From Patescibacteria group bacterium UBA5124 (GTDB lineage Bacteria; Patescibacteriota; Gracilibacteria; Absconditabacterales; Absconditicoccaceae), in the NCBI GenBank assembly GCA_002414185.1, contig DHYS01000024.1, positions 7,165 through 13,874 on the forward strand: 6,710 nt of DNA, read 5' to 3'. The stretch's first letter is position 1; each line of letters opens with the position of its first letter. The notes under the pieces are model-generated. The model searched no databases and was not told where the DNA came from. It was given only the letters and a program-made list of their open reading frames with translations. Both the position numbers and the translations under genes were made by a program. Positions 1 through 6,710 of the stretch are shown piece after piece.

Positions 1-1
1 T

Positions 2-445
2 CTGATAGGAAATGATTTTTTGAGAGGAGATGAAATAGTAATATCTTATGTAAAACAGTGAGATAATGCTGAAATTAATCATGCAGATAAAAGATGGTTA
101 GATCTTCAAGATAAAAATCTTTTGGGTAAAAATTTGGTTTATGCATCTGCAAAATCAAAAGTTCCTCTACAATGAAAGATTATTGGATTGGGGCAAGATA
201 AAGCAGGGAAAGAGGTTATTTTTAAACCTGAAAAAGGAAGTCAATTTTCTTTGAAACTTGATACTTTGTTGTCAGGTCTTGTGGTTCAAAAACCACTTCA
301 TAAAGAAAAAAAAGCTGAAAAGAAAATAATCCCTTTATCAAAACAAGAAAAAGAAATACAACCACAAGCACAAAGAAAAATTGTTTATGATGGATCTAAG
401 GATAAACCTCGTATGCGTCGAGATGGTAAAAATGTTTTGGATTAA
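2..445 (+). CDS. Unrecognised Lys-rich protein, C-terminal part (5' end outside window)
   Basis: The open frame enters from the left edge and gives 147 codons ending in TAA at 443-445. It stays open only if UGA is sense: in-frame UGA codons lie at 59-61 and 173-175. The standard code would leave only a short piece starting at a TTG at 188. The visible protein is hydrophilic with no membrane segment. The first two thirds are mixed and globular-looking. The last third, from about residue 97, is rich in Lys, Glu and Gln (stretches such as KEKKAEKK) and ends in a basic tail, DKPRMRRDGKNVLD, typical of a disordered or nucleic-acid-contacting tail. I do not recognise the family. The gene converges on the flippase gene and overlaps its stop by four bases. 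The coding call is firm; the function is unknown. Confidence 0.85.
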
Positions 446-2004
446 ATTTCATCAGTAATAGCAATCTGAATATTTTCTTCTATAGTTAGTCAACGTGCAA
501 TTTTTTTGATTGTACGTAGAGATGCTAATACGATAAGTCCATTGAAAATAATAGCTACTACAAAAAATAGCCACATATTTAGATGTATATATCCTATTGC
601 AAAATATCCGATTAGAGCACTAAGTACAATGATTCAATATATCTTGATTCGAAGGGATCTTTGGTATATTGGTTGTACTTTTTTTATTTTTCCTACTCGC
701 ATTGCTCCCATCATAAATAACCATTCTATAAGGACTTGAGTAACTACTCATCATAAGATTCCTCGTTTTGGTATGGTATATATACCTACGATAATACCTA
801 TAGCTACGCCTATTCCATTGATTCGTAATAATACATTTTGTTTGTCTACTACTACAAATAAGTAGTTGTATACTTGTTTTACAAAACTAAAGAAGAGTAC
901 TATTCCCAAAAATGGAAGTACTTGGTTTGATCATCGATGAGATAGATTAGAAAAAGATCCTATAAATTCTTTTCCTGATACAAATTTGATAATCCATTCT
1001 GCAAAAATCCAGAAATTTACGGCTACAATACCTCCTATCCAAATAATCATTAAAAGAAGATTTCCCATGCTTTTGCGTTTGTTTTCCTCAGTATAACTTG
1101 CAACTTTGTGAAGAAGACTATTTCCTAATGATGATGGAATGATAAGTAGTATTTCTATCAAAGAAAGAGAGAGTGCTCGTATTCCGGTATAATCATTTCC
1201 TCCTGATGTAGGAAAATATCGTCCTAAAAATAAGAGAACAATAAGTGTATGAAAACTACTTAGATAATAAGATACTCAGTATTTCCAGTTTCTTTTAATA
1301 ATGTTTTTGGTAAATTGTCGATCAAAGTTTATCTTTAAGGGAAGTATTTTGTTTGCTCTGATGTGTATTTCTATGTTTTGACCAATACCACTAGCTACTA
1401 CAGAAAATAAAATCATACAAAAAGCTGCTATAGATAGTGTAGATGGTGCATTATTGAAATCAACCTTCTTGAAAAAGAAATATACCACAGGAACTAATAT
1501 TGCCATCTGTGATAATCTGGCTGTGATTAAACTAATACTTAACTGCTCCATTTTCCAGAAAATTTGTAGTGGTAACTGTTGGATTCCTGCAAACATAAAA
1601 CTAGCAGAAAAGATCATTCCTAGGGGAAGTCCTCGTATAAGATATTGATTTGATGTATATGCTGGTAGAAAATATGCGATAATTATAGCCAAAAAATAGA
1701 TTACAATCATGATAAGTATTCTGGTTCCTACAAATTTTCCATATTCGTCTTTGAGTTGTTTGTGCTCTGGATCTTTGTCTTTCTCTTTGATTTCTCAAAG
1801 TCTTTTGACTGCTAATACATAGAGTCATAAATCAGCAAGTGCTGTCCAAATAGCGAAATATTTGAGAATAGTAGAATAATCTCCGTATCTGAGTGGTCCT
1901 AGATAAGGTGTCATAATTTTTATTGTAAGAAATCCGAAAAGAGCGCTTATAAGTCTTCCTATAAGTTGTCGAACAGCATCTTTAATTACTAATCTTGAAG
2001 ACAT
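442..2004 (-). CDS. Wzx-like oligosaccharide flippase (MOP superfamily membrane protein)
   Basis: Reads as 520 residues from ATG at 2004 to TAA at 442-444, with eight UGA-Gly codons (residues 60, 70, 243, 358, 418, 419, 457, 505). The protein is strongly hydrophobic, with roughly 12 or more predicted membrane helices. Examples are residues about 12-35, 42-66, 96-115 and 122-145, with further helices to the C-terminus. The N-terminal pattern (Arg, a first helix, TPYLGPLRYGDYS, then an ADLGL motif near residues 57-61) matches Wzx/RfbX polysaccharide flippases, where a YLGPxxyGxyS motif and a DfGL motif occupy the same places. Length also fits the family (about 420-520). Such proteins flip lipid-linked saccharides across the cytoplasmic membrane for surface glycan assembly. 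No glycosyltransferase gene lies in the window, so the substrate is unknown, and MurJ or another MOP transporter is not excluded. The start is six bases after the preceding gene's stop, suggesting cotranscription. Only a weak purine stretch precedes it. Confidence 0.85.
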
Positions 2005-2010
2005 TTATCT

Positions 2011-2466
2011 TTATAATTTTAAAATTCTCGAAGTTTTTTCAAAAAATGATTGATCAAAATCTCCTAACATTGGAATATAGTTATCTAGTTCTATAGAAAA
2101 ATTCTTAATGTTTTCATTTTTGTCATCTATAGTGTAGATATTATGTGATTTGTTTGAAATAAATACTATGTTTTTAATTTTTTGAGATTTTTTATCTATT
2201 TCTAATACATATCCTATAAAAGTATTTCGAGGAAATGCCTTTTTATCTACTAATAAATGATTGCTATTTATCGTCATTTTGATGACTTGGTTGGCTATAA
2301 TACTATAATAGAAATATGCTCATAGTATAAAAAACAAAACCACAACTCCTACAATGTTTTTTTTGACGAGAGAAAGTATGATAATACATATAAGTATTAC
2401 CGCAAATCATACATACCACCATTTACTTCTTTCAAATTTTTCTCCATTGTATACACGAAGATGCAT
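2011..2466 (-). CDS. Small membrane protein with two helices and a soluble C-terminal domain
   Basis: Reads as 151 residues from ATG at 2466 to TAA at 2011-2013, with UGA-Gly at residues 20 and 49. Both UGAs lie inside hydrophobic helices, where Gly is plausible. A short charged N-terminus (about 15 residues) precedes two adjacent helices, about residues 16-34 and 37-57, with a KKN turn between them. A hydrophilic domain of about 90 residues follows, rich in Ile, Lys, Asp and Asn and with a beta-like pattern. Two N-terminal helices followed by short beta strands resemble the layout of small bacterial membrane proteins with a PH-like fold. That comparison is an inference from layout and I recognise no named family. 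It sits between the pyruvate kinase homologue (32 bases upstream) and the flippase (6 bases downstream), so it may be cotranscribed with both and act at the membrane. Upstream of the ATG is only A/T-rich sequence with no Shine-Dalgarno motif. Confidence 0.8.
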
Positions 2467-2498
2467 ATTATAATATATAATATAAAGTTTATGGTAAA

Positions 2499-3911
2499 TT
2501 AAATATTTTTAAACTTATAGAGTTCTAGACCATTGATCATACCTGTTTTTTCATCTTTGATGATCTCATTAGCTTGAACTATAATGATTTTGTCGTCCAA
2601 AGAAATATTTCCTTTGAAAATGATTCTGATCATTTCTTTTCCAACTCTTTTGAGATTTTCATAACTGAATGATTGAGAGATTTTGTATCCTCTTACTCCC
2701 CAAAGCATATTGATATATCTATATGTTTCATCAACTTTGGTAAATGCGATAACCGGTACTTTTGGACTTAATGAAGATAGTCTACTTGATGTATATCCGT
2801 TTTCTGTAAACGATACCATTGCTTTGATATCAGCTTCATTTGTGATTCTATATGCATTATAGATAATATAATCTCTTACAAAATAATTTTCATTTCTTTT
2901 ATAAAATTCTTCTTTATCACAACAGTCTTTTATAGAAAGTTCATGTTTTTCTAAATATTTTGATGTTTCTGTAATTACTTCTATTGTTTCATCTTCTTTG
3001 AGAAGAGTATTTAACATATAACAATCTATACACATTTGGCTATATTGTTTAACTTCTTGTTCAGTTATTGTAGTAGGTTTCTCTTTAGTTTTACTTCCTC
3101 CAAAGGTGATAGCAATAGGTTTTCCTTCTAATTTACATTTTTTGATGATATCTTCTTCAGTGATTTTATAATCTTTGAGATATTCTGTGATTTTTTCCAT
3201 AACTAAGATAATTCCATCAGCTGATTCTATAAATTCATCAATATTTTTAACAGCTTCGATTGTCTCAATTTTTGCAAAAATTTTCATCTTTTCAGCATTG
3301 TTTGCTGTAAGAAATTCTTTGATTTCAAAAATATCATTTTTTGATCTTACTAAAGATGCTGCTATTACATGTACACCATATTCCAATCCTCGTAAAATAT
3401 CTTTTTTTTCTCTTTCACTAAAAAAAGGTATTTCCGTATCGTAGTCAGGAAAAAACATTCTATCATATTGGATTAAATCTCATCCGTGTACTACTTCACC
3501 TACAGCTATATCTTCTTTTGTGCTTTTTACTTTGACTGTAATATTACTTTGTTCAAAAATAATGAGTTGTCCTGGTTTTAAAGTACCCAAAAATGTTGCA
3601 TCAGCAAAAATTTTTTGATTGTTTTCTTGTGCGTATTCAGAATATTCTATTTCTATTATTTGTTTGTCTTTAAGTTTGATATCCATTACATTTTTTACTC
3701 TGATATCTTCTCCTCTTGTCTCTAACATAATAGTTTTACTATTGTCGAGTTTCATTAGGGTGTCGATATATTTTTTGTTGTTGTCGTCGAATCCTCCTCA
3801 AAGAGAAATCTTGAAGACATCAACCATATTGATGATTTTTGAGAGAACAGTTTCTTTTGCTAATGTCGGTCATACTCCTGCAATAACTTTGGCGAAATGA
3901 AAGTTTGTCAT
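2499..3911 (-). CDS. Diverged pyruvate kinase homologue, possibly catalytically inactive
   Basis: Reads as 470 residues, the normal pyruvate kinase length, from ATG at 3911 to TAA at 2499-2501. UGA-Gly codons are at residues 14, 38 and 144. An in-frame TAA lies shortly upstream, so this is the first possible ATG. Pyruvate kinase transfers phosphate from phosphoenolpyruvate to ADP. Conserved features are an N-terminal VGP near residue 13, an LETRGEDIR segment matching LDTKGPEIR, a reduced B domain, an AASLVRS strand (about 184-190), KIE at 214-216 matching the catalytic Lys/Glu, ADG at 231-233, and a well-kept C-terminal domain (SFTENGYTSSRLS, about 367-379). Several family motifs are altered or absent. 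RLNFSHG reads as KISLGGG. RGDLG after ADG is replaced by VMEKIT. ATQML after the GKP strand is replaced by ITFGGSK. SGE is not seen. Homology is clear; normal catalysis is doubtful. It starts 29 bases after the ATPase stop, with no clear ribosome binding site. Confidence 0.85.
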
Positions 3912-3940
3912 ACTTGTAATTACTTATTAAGGTTAAAAAA

Positions 3941-5374
3941 TTATAGTTGGTTTTCATCTATGATTACAAATCCTCTTTTTTGGATAGCTTTGAGGAGTGG
4001 TTTGTTTTTGATAGAAGAGATTCCGTTTGCATCTGTAGCGAGTTTTATGATTTCATCTCCAACGAGTATGCTAACTGTTTTTTCTGCAAATTCTTCTCAG
4101 AATGCTATATCAAGTCTTCCTTTGGATTCATTGATATGAACTTGATTATCTATGAGAGGTAAGTCGTCAAATGATCTTACATTGATGCTGAGTCAGATAG
4201 ATTTTTCTAATTCATTGATTGAAGCTCATCATTTTCCAATAATACGTCCCTTGCTGCTTTCAGGAATATAGAGATCTATGCTTGTACCTTTGATTTTGGT
4301 AAGAAAGTCGCATGGAATATGTTGTTCAAGTTTTCTTACAACACCTTGTTTAGTATATTCTGATAAAGCGTTTTGTTTAGCAGCTCTTACAGGATGTGTT
4401 TGAGCTCATCATTGATGTTCTCCGATAGGCATTACTACGATTTGTTCTCCAAATGTATAGATTTCGTATTCTACGTTTTTGGAAAGGAAACTAGTTATCA
4501 CAACTACTGGACGAGCTAATTCTTCTGAAACCATTCCTTCAGGAACTTTAACAGTAAGATTGAGTTGGTATATTTCTTGTACTTGACCTTTGTCTATATA
4601 GATTACAGTGTCGATAACTTGAGGAATGATTCCCATTTCTATAGTTCAGAGGAATCTTTGGATACTATCTACAGGTCTTGTAGCATGTATTACTCCCACT
4701 AAACCAATACCCGTCAATCTCAAATCTTTGTAGAGATCAAAGTCTGATTTGTTTCTTACTTCATCATAAACTGTATAATCAGGTCTAGATAACAAAAGGA
4801 TATCTCTTACTTCATCATGAGTACCATAGGTGAAACTATATTGAACGATATCTGGAGCGAGTTGAAGATCACGAGGAGATTCTATTGTTTTGATGATTTT
4901 GTGTTCTTGATGATGTACTTCTATCAGTGCTTGTGCAAAGGTTGTCTTACCACTTCCAGGAGCTCAAGATACGAGAATACCTTTGGCTTTATTTTTGAGA
5001 AGATCAAAAACTTCTGGTGAAAGATGATAATCTTCCATAGTAAGTTTCATTGTTGGTTTTACGACAGTCATTTCCAATCCATCTGATAATGGAGGATGAA
5101 CAATAACGATTCTATATGGTCCTATTTGAAGTACTTTTGAAAGTTTTCTATCTATTTCAAGAAATCCATCATCTCTAGCTTCTACTTCTTTGTAGAGGGT
5201 GTCTATAAGATTAGTGAGTTCTGATTTTGACATAGATTGGTCGCTAAGTACTGGATTCCAGTTTCCAGGAGCTCATTTTTTTTGGAGAATAGGACTATTT
5301 TCTTTGAGGTGTAATGACATTGTGTGTTCGTCAAAGTATTGGTCTAGTATTGAATTTCAGATGATCTGTTGCAT
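3941..5374 (-). CDS. PilT-type ATPase with KH domain, lacking the PIN nuclease domain of archaeal relatives
   Basis: Reads as 477 residues from ATG at 5374 to TAA at 3941-3943, with ten UGA-Gly codons. The N-terminal segment TMSLHLKEN followed by KKGAPGNW matches the start of the ATPase part of archaeal PIN-domain ATPases (PINA type). Walker A is GAPGSGKT at 137-144, with its first Gly encoded by UGA. A TIESPRDLQ segment follows near 163-171, then an acidic Walker B-like box DYTVYDE at 199-205 and a GVIHATRPVDSIQRF segment at 227-241, all characteristic of this group. A KH domain at about 365-400 carries the RNA-binding loop GKGG at 380-383, its last two Gly both UGA. A C-terminal tail of about 75 residues matches the layout of archaeal relatives. 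The family hydrolyses ATP and probably acts on nucleic acid. The roughly 130-residue PIN domain normally ahead of this core is missing. The start is uncertain: ATG at 5320 is an alternative, and the frame is open back to the TAG at 5402-5404. Confidence 0.9.
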
Positions 5375-5401
5375 AGGTGTTGGGTTAGAAATGAAAATAT
5401 G

Positions 5402-5917
5402 CTATTTACATTCTCCTTCATAGAGGAATTTTGCTAATTTGTTTGCATTCATTTGGCATTTGTTACCGAAGGTTTGCTGAATTGGTGGACATGGTGCTTT
5501 GATACATTGTACTTGAACTTCTGCACAAACTGGTGCGTATTCCATAGTACATATAGCTTGGTTTTCTGAAGGTTGGTCTATTTGTTCTGGTTTGTCTTCT
5601 GGTTGAATGGTAGTCTCTGGAATTATATCTGGTTGAATAGTGTCTGGAATTGTGTCTGGTTGAGTAGTGTCTGTGGGGCTACATTCTCCTCTAAAATATG
5701 CTCGTTCTTCACAAGATGAACCATTTGTAAATGTACATATTCCATATTGTCATCCTGTACCATCTTTGATAGTAAGTGTTCAAGAATTTTGTTCACAGAA
5801 AACTGAAGCAGGATTTGCTATAGTCATAGGATTTTCTCATTGTTTTTTTTCTTTTACAAAAAAATATACTCATCCTAGGATAAGAGCTATAGCTAGAAAA
5901 GGAAGAAATTTTTTCAT
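5402..5917 (-). CDS. Membrane-anchored or secreted protein with DUF333 and Kazal-like domains
   Basis: Reads as 171 residues from ATG at 5917 to TAG at 5402-5404, with UGA-Gly at residues 16, 27, 46 and 56. A Lys-Lys start and a hydrophobic stretch (about residues 4-22) form a signal peptide or membrane anchor. There is no lipobox Cys. Residues 34-79 are a DUF333 domain: NPASVFC, a Gly-Thr-Leu segment, GGQYGICTF, and a Cys-Glu-Glu followed by FRGEC, with Cys at 41, 61, 69 and 79. A linker of about 40 residues, rich in Pro, Gln, Thr and Asp with repeats of a QP[DE] unit, follows. Residues 123-170 are a Kazal-like domain with six Cys (123, 131, 138, 143, 154, 170) and the usual YAPVC, APC, N-K-C and EGEC elements. 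Kazal domains commonly inhibit serine proteases, so an extracellular inhibitor or adhesion role is plausible but inferred. It is the first gene of the leftward run and lies behind a promoter-like sequence. Confidence 0.9.
5598..5673 (-). repeat. Imperfect tandem repeat encoding the Pro/Gln linker
   Basis: Three imperfect direct copies start at 5598, 5628 and 5655 (forward strand TCTGGTTGA each time), with periods of 30 and 27 bases. The third copy is partial. They encode the linker between the DUF333 and Kazal-like domains, giving a repeating QP[DE] plus Ile/Thr/Pro unit of 9-10 residues. Copy number could vary between strains by slippage without changing frame, because both periods are multiples of three. 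Confidence 0.7.
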
Positions 5918-5984
5918 AGACTTAGGTCAACATATAAAGATATTTGCTGTTTGTCTACATCTGTCTCCTTGTATTTGGCGCCCC

Positions 5985-6012
5985 TATATATTGATTTTTT
6001 TGTATTTTTCAA
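5985..6012 (-). promoter_or_regulatory. Putative promoter of the leftward five-gene run
   Basis: On the minus strand TTGAAA (6012-6007) and TATATA (5990-5985) are separated by 16 bases, close to a sigma-70 consensus. A start of transcription near 5978 would give a leader of about 60 bases before the ATG at 5917. The region is AT-rich, so chance matches are possible. The orientation and position immediately upstream of the first gene support it. Confidence 0.5.
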
Positions 6013-6016
6013 TATA
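5987..6016. promoter_or_regulatory. Inverted repeat within the divergent promoter region (possible operator)
   Basis: TATATTGA at 5987-5994 and TCAATATA at 6009-6016 are perfect 8-base inverted arms separated by 14 bases. The dyad covers the -35 boxes of both putative promoters. It could be a protein binding site, or simply the consequence of two similar promoters facing each other. No regulator gene is present in the window. Confidence 0.35.
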
Positions 6017-6018
6017 AA
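5991..6018 (+). promoter_or_regulatory. Putative promoter of the rightward gene
   Basis: On the plus strand TTGATT (5991-5996) and TATAAA (6013-6018) are separated by 16 bases. Transcription would start near 6025, about 40 bases before the ATG at 6066. Its boxes interleave with those of the leftward promoter. A second possible -10 (TATAGAAT from 6031) has no good -35. Confidence 0.45.
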
Positions 6019-6065
6019 AACGAAAATGGGTATAGAATTGTTTCTTTAGAACTGATTTTTTTGTA

Positions 6066-6710
6066 ATGACTTTTGTAATAAATGCTATAAAACAAGACTC
6101 TGAAAACAAAGAAGCGGTAGAATTTTTGATTGATTTGGATTCTCCACTACTTACAAGAAAGGTTATAGAAAAGACAGGATTAGTTTTGCTTTCTCTCAAA
6201 GAATTTTCTTGAGAAAAACAAGAATATGGTCCACAATATATTCAATTTACGTATGAAACAGGTTCTATTACTATAATTGGTAATAAAAAAGTTTCTTTGA
6301 AAGAATTGTGTATGTTGTTTGTATCGTTGGAGATGGATGTGGTAGATGCCAATGTTTTTCAGGAACCTCAAACTCCAGAACAAGTAAAAGCTATTATTGA
6401 TGAATGTAAAAATGAATACCAAACATTGCAAGATAAAAAGCGTTTAGTATTGGAAAAGCAAAAAGAGTCTGAAAATAAAATATATTATTCTAGTGAATGA
6501 TTGGAAAAGGCTAAGTCAGTAATTTCTTGGGTGATAGATAAAGTAACCGTTCTCCTTGAAGAAAAATGAGCATATATTTCATCAAAAGATCTTAGAACGA
6601 TCAAGGAAAAAATTGAAGAATTAAAAAAGATGAGAATGGGTACAAACTATGAAAAAATTAGAGATATGCTTCAAGAATTGTTTTCTATTGTAGATCGTGT
6701 AGAAGAGGAT
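6066..6710 (+). CDS. Unrecognised protein with probable coiled coil, N-terminal part (3' end outside window)
   Basis: The frame opens at ATG 6066 and runs off the right edge after 215 codons, with UGA-Gly at residues 49, 145 and 168. Stops in the standard code would reduce it to short pieces. The protein is soluble and acidic, with no signal peptide or membrane helix in the visible part. Residues 1-45 look like a small mixed fold (a segment SPLLTRKVIEKTGLVLLSLKEF). This vaguely recalls the short N-terminal repeat of type II secretion/type IV pilus GspF-like proteins, but the match is too weak to name it. Residues about 105-142 are a highly charged helix with heptad-like spacing, probably a coiled coil. 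A further Lys/Glu-rich helical part at about 178-215 continues past the edge. It is divergent from the leftward run, behind its own promoter-like sequence. No Shine-Dalgarno motif precedes the ATG. Confidence 0.85.

Noticed and set aside
281..296. Hairpin GTGGTT-caaa-AACCAC as a terminator or regulatory RNA
   Set aside because: It lies inside the coding frame of the leftmost gene, has a stem of only six pairs and no following U tract.
2467..2498. AT-rich gap before the small membrane protein as an internal promoter
   Set aside because: A -10-like sequence is easy to find in such composition, but no -35 box lies at proper spacing within the gap, so I did not call it.
3175..3444. Plus-strand open frames inside the leftward genes (for example 3175-3444, 3619-3900, 3897-4139, 5667-6017)
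   Set aside because: They lie antisense to genes with clear family motifs, have low-complexity Ser/Phe/Ile-rich translations typical of antisense frames, and show no motif of their own.
4964..4966. UGA as tryptophan (code 4) or as selenocysteine
   Set aside because: A Walker A motif needs Gly here, as do the KH and DUF333 positions. Trp is encoded by UGG in the same proteins, and the number and placement of UGAs do not fit Sec sites.
442..5917. Genes broken by many stops, suggesting pseudogenes or frameshifts
   Set aside because: All interruptions are UGA in a single constant frame. No TAA or TAG and no frame change occurs inside any gene, and reading UGA as Gly restores normal lengths and motifs.
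6180..6431. Minus-strand open frame opposite the rightward gene
   Set aside because: The plus strand carries a continuous 215-codon frame across it. The minus translation is Phe/Asn-rich antisense-like sequence without recognisable motif.

Overview
The window is AT-rich bacterial DNA that reads sensibly only if UGA is translated as glycine (genetic code 25). Under the standard code every gene here breaks into pieces. With UGA read as Gly, seven long open frames appear, with 32 in-frame UGA codons, and every complete frame ends in TAA or TAG. Several UGAs fall where the protein family requires glycine: the first Gly of a Walker A motif, both glycines ending a KH-domain GxxG loop, and the Gly pair of a DUF333 domain. 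UGG still encodes Trp. This code is known from the candidate phyla Absconditabacteria (SR1) and Gracilibacteria (BD1-5), so the DNA very probably comes from one of them. Nothing in the window decides between the two.

Layout, left to right. Positions 2-445 (+) hold the C-terminal end of an unrecognised, Lys-rich protein. Positions 442-5917 (-) hold a compact run of five genes transcribed right to left. In transcription order they are: a membrane-anchored DUF333 plus Kazal-like protein (5402-5917); a PilT-type ATPase with a KH domain, related to archaeal PIN-domain ATPases but lacking the PIN nuclease (3941-5374); a strongly diverged pyruvate kinase homologue (2499-3911); a small two-helix membrane protein (2011-2466); and a Wzx/MOP-type flippase (442-2004). 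Gaps are 27, 29, 32 and 6 bases, and no terminator hairpin is visible between them, so they are probably an operon. Positions 6066-6710 (+) hold the N-terminal part of an unrecognised protein with a probable coiled coil.

The 148-base gap at 5918-6065 separates divergent genes. It contains interleaved promoter-like boxes for both directions around a perfect 8-bp inverted repeat. At the left end the two convergent genes share a TTAA tetranucleotide that supplies both stop codons. No stretch above 300 bases lacks a gene. No tRNA, rRNA, CRISPR array or insertion sequence was seen.

The five operon genes do not form an obvious pathway. Three are envelope-related (secreted or anchored inhibitor-like protein, small membrane protein, flippase), one is probably an RNA-binding ATPase, and one looks like a glycolytic enzyme that has lost several catalytic motifs. 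The points most worth a second look are the degenerate pyruvate kinase, the PIN-less ATPase, the dense UGA use including three UGA-UGA pairs, and the divergent promoter.
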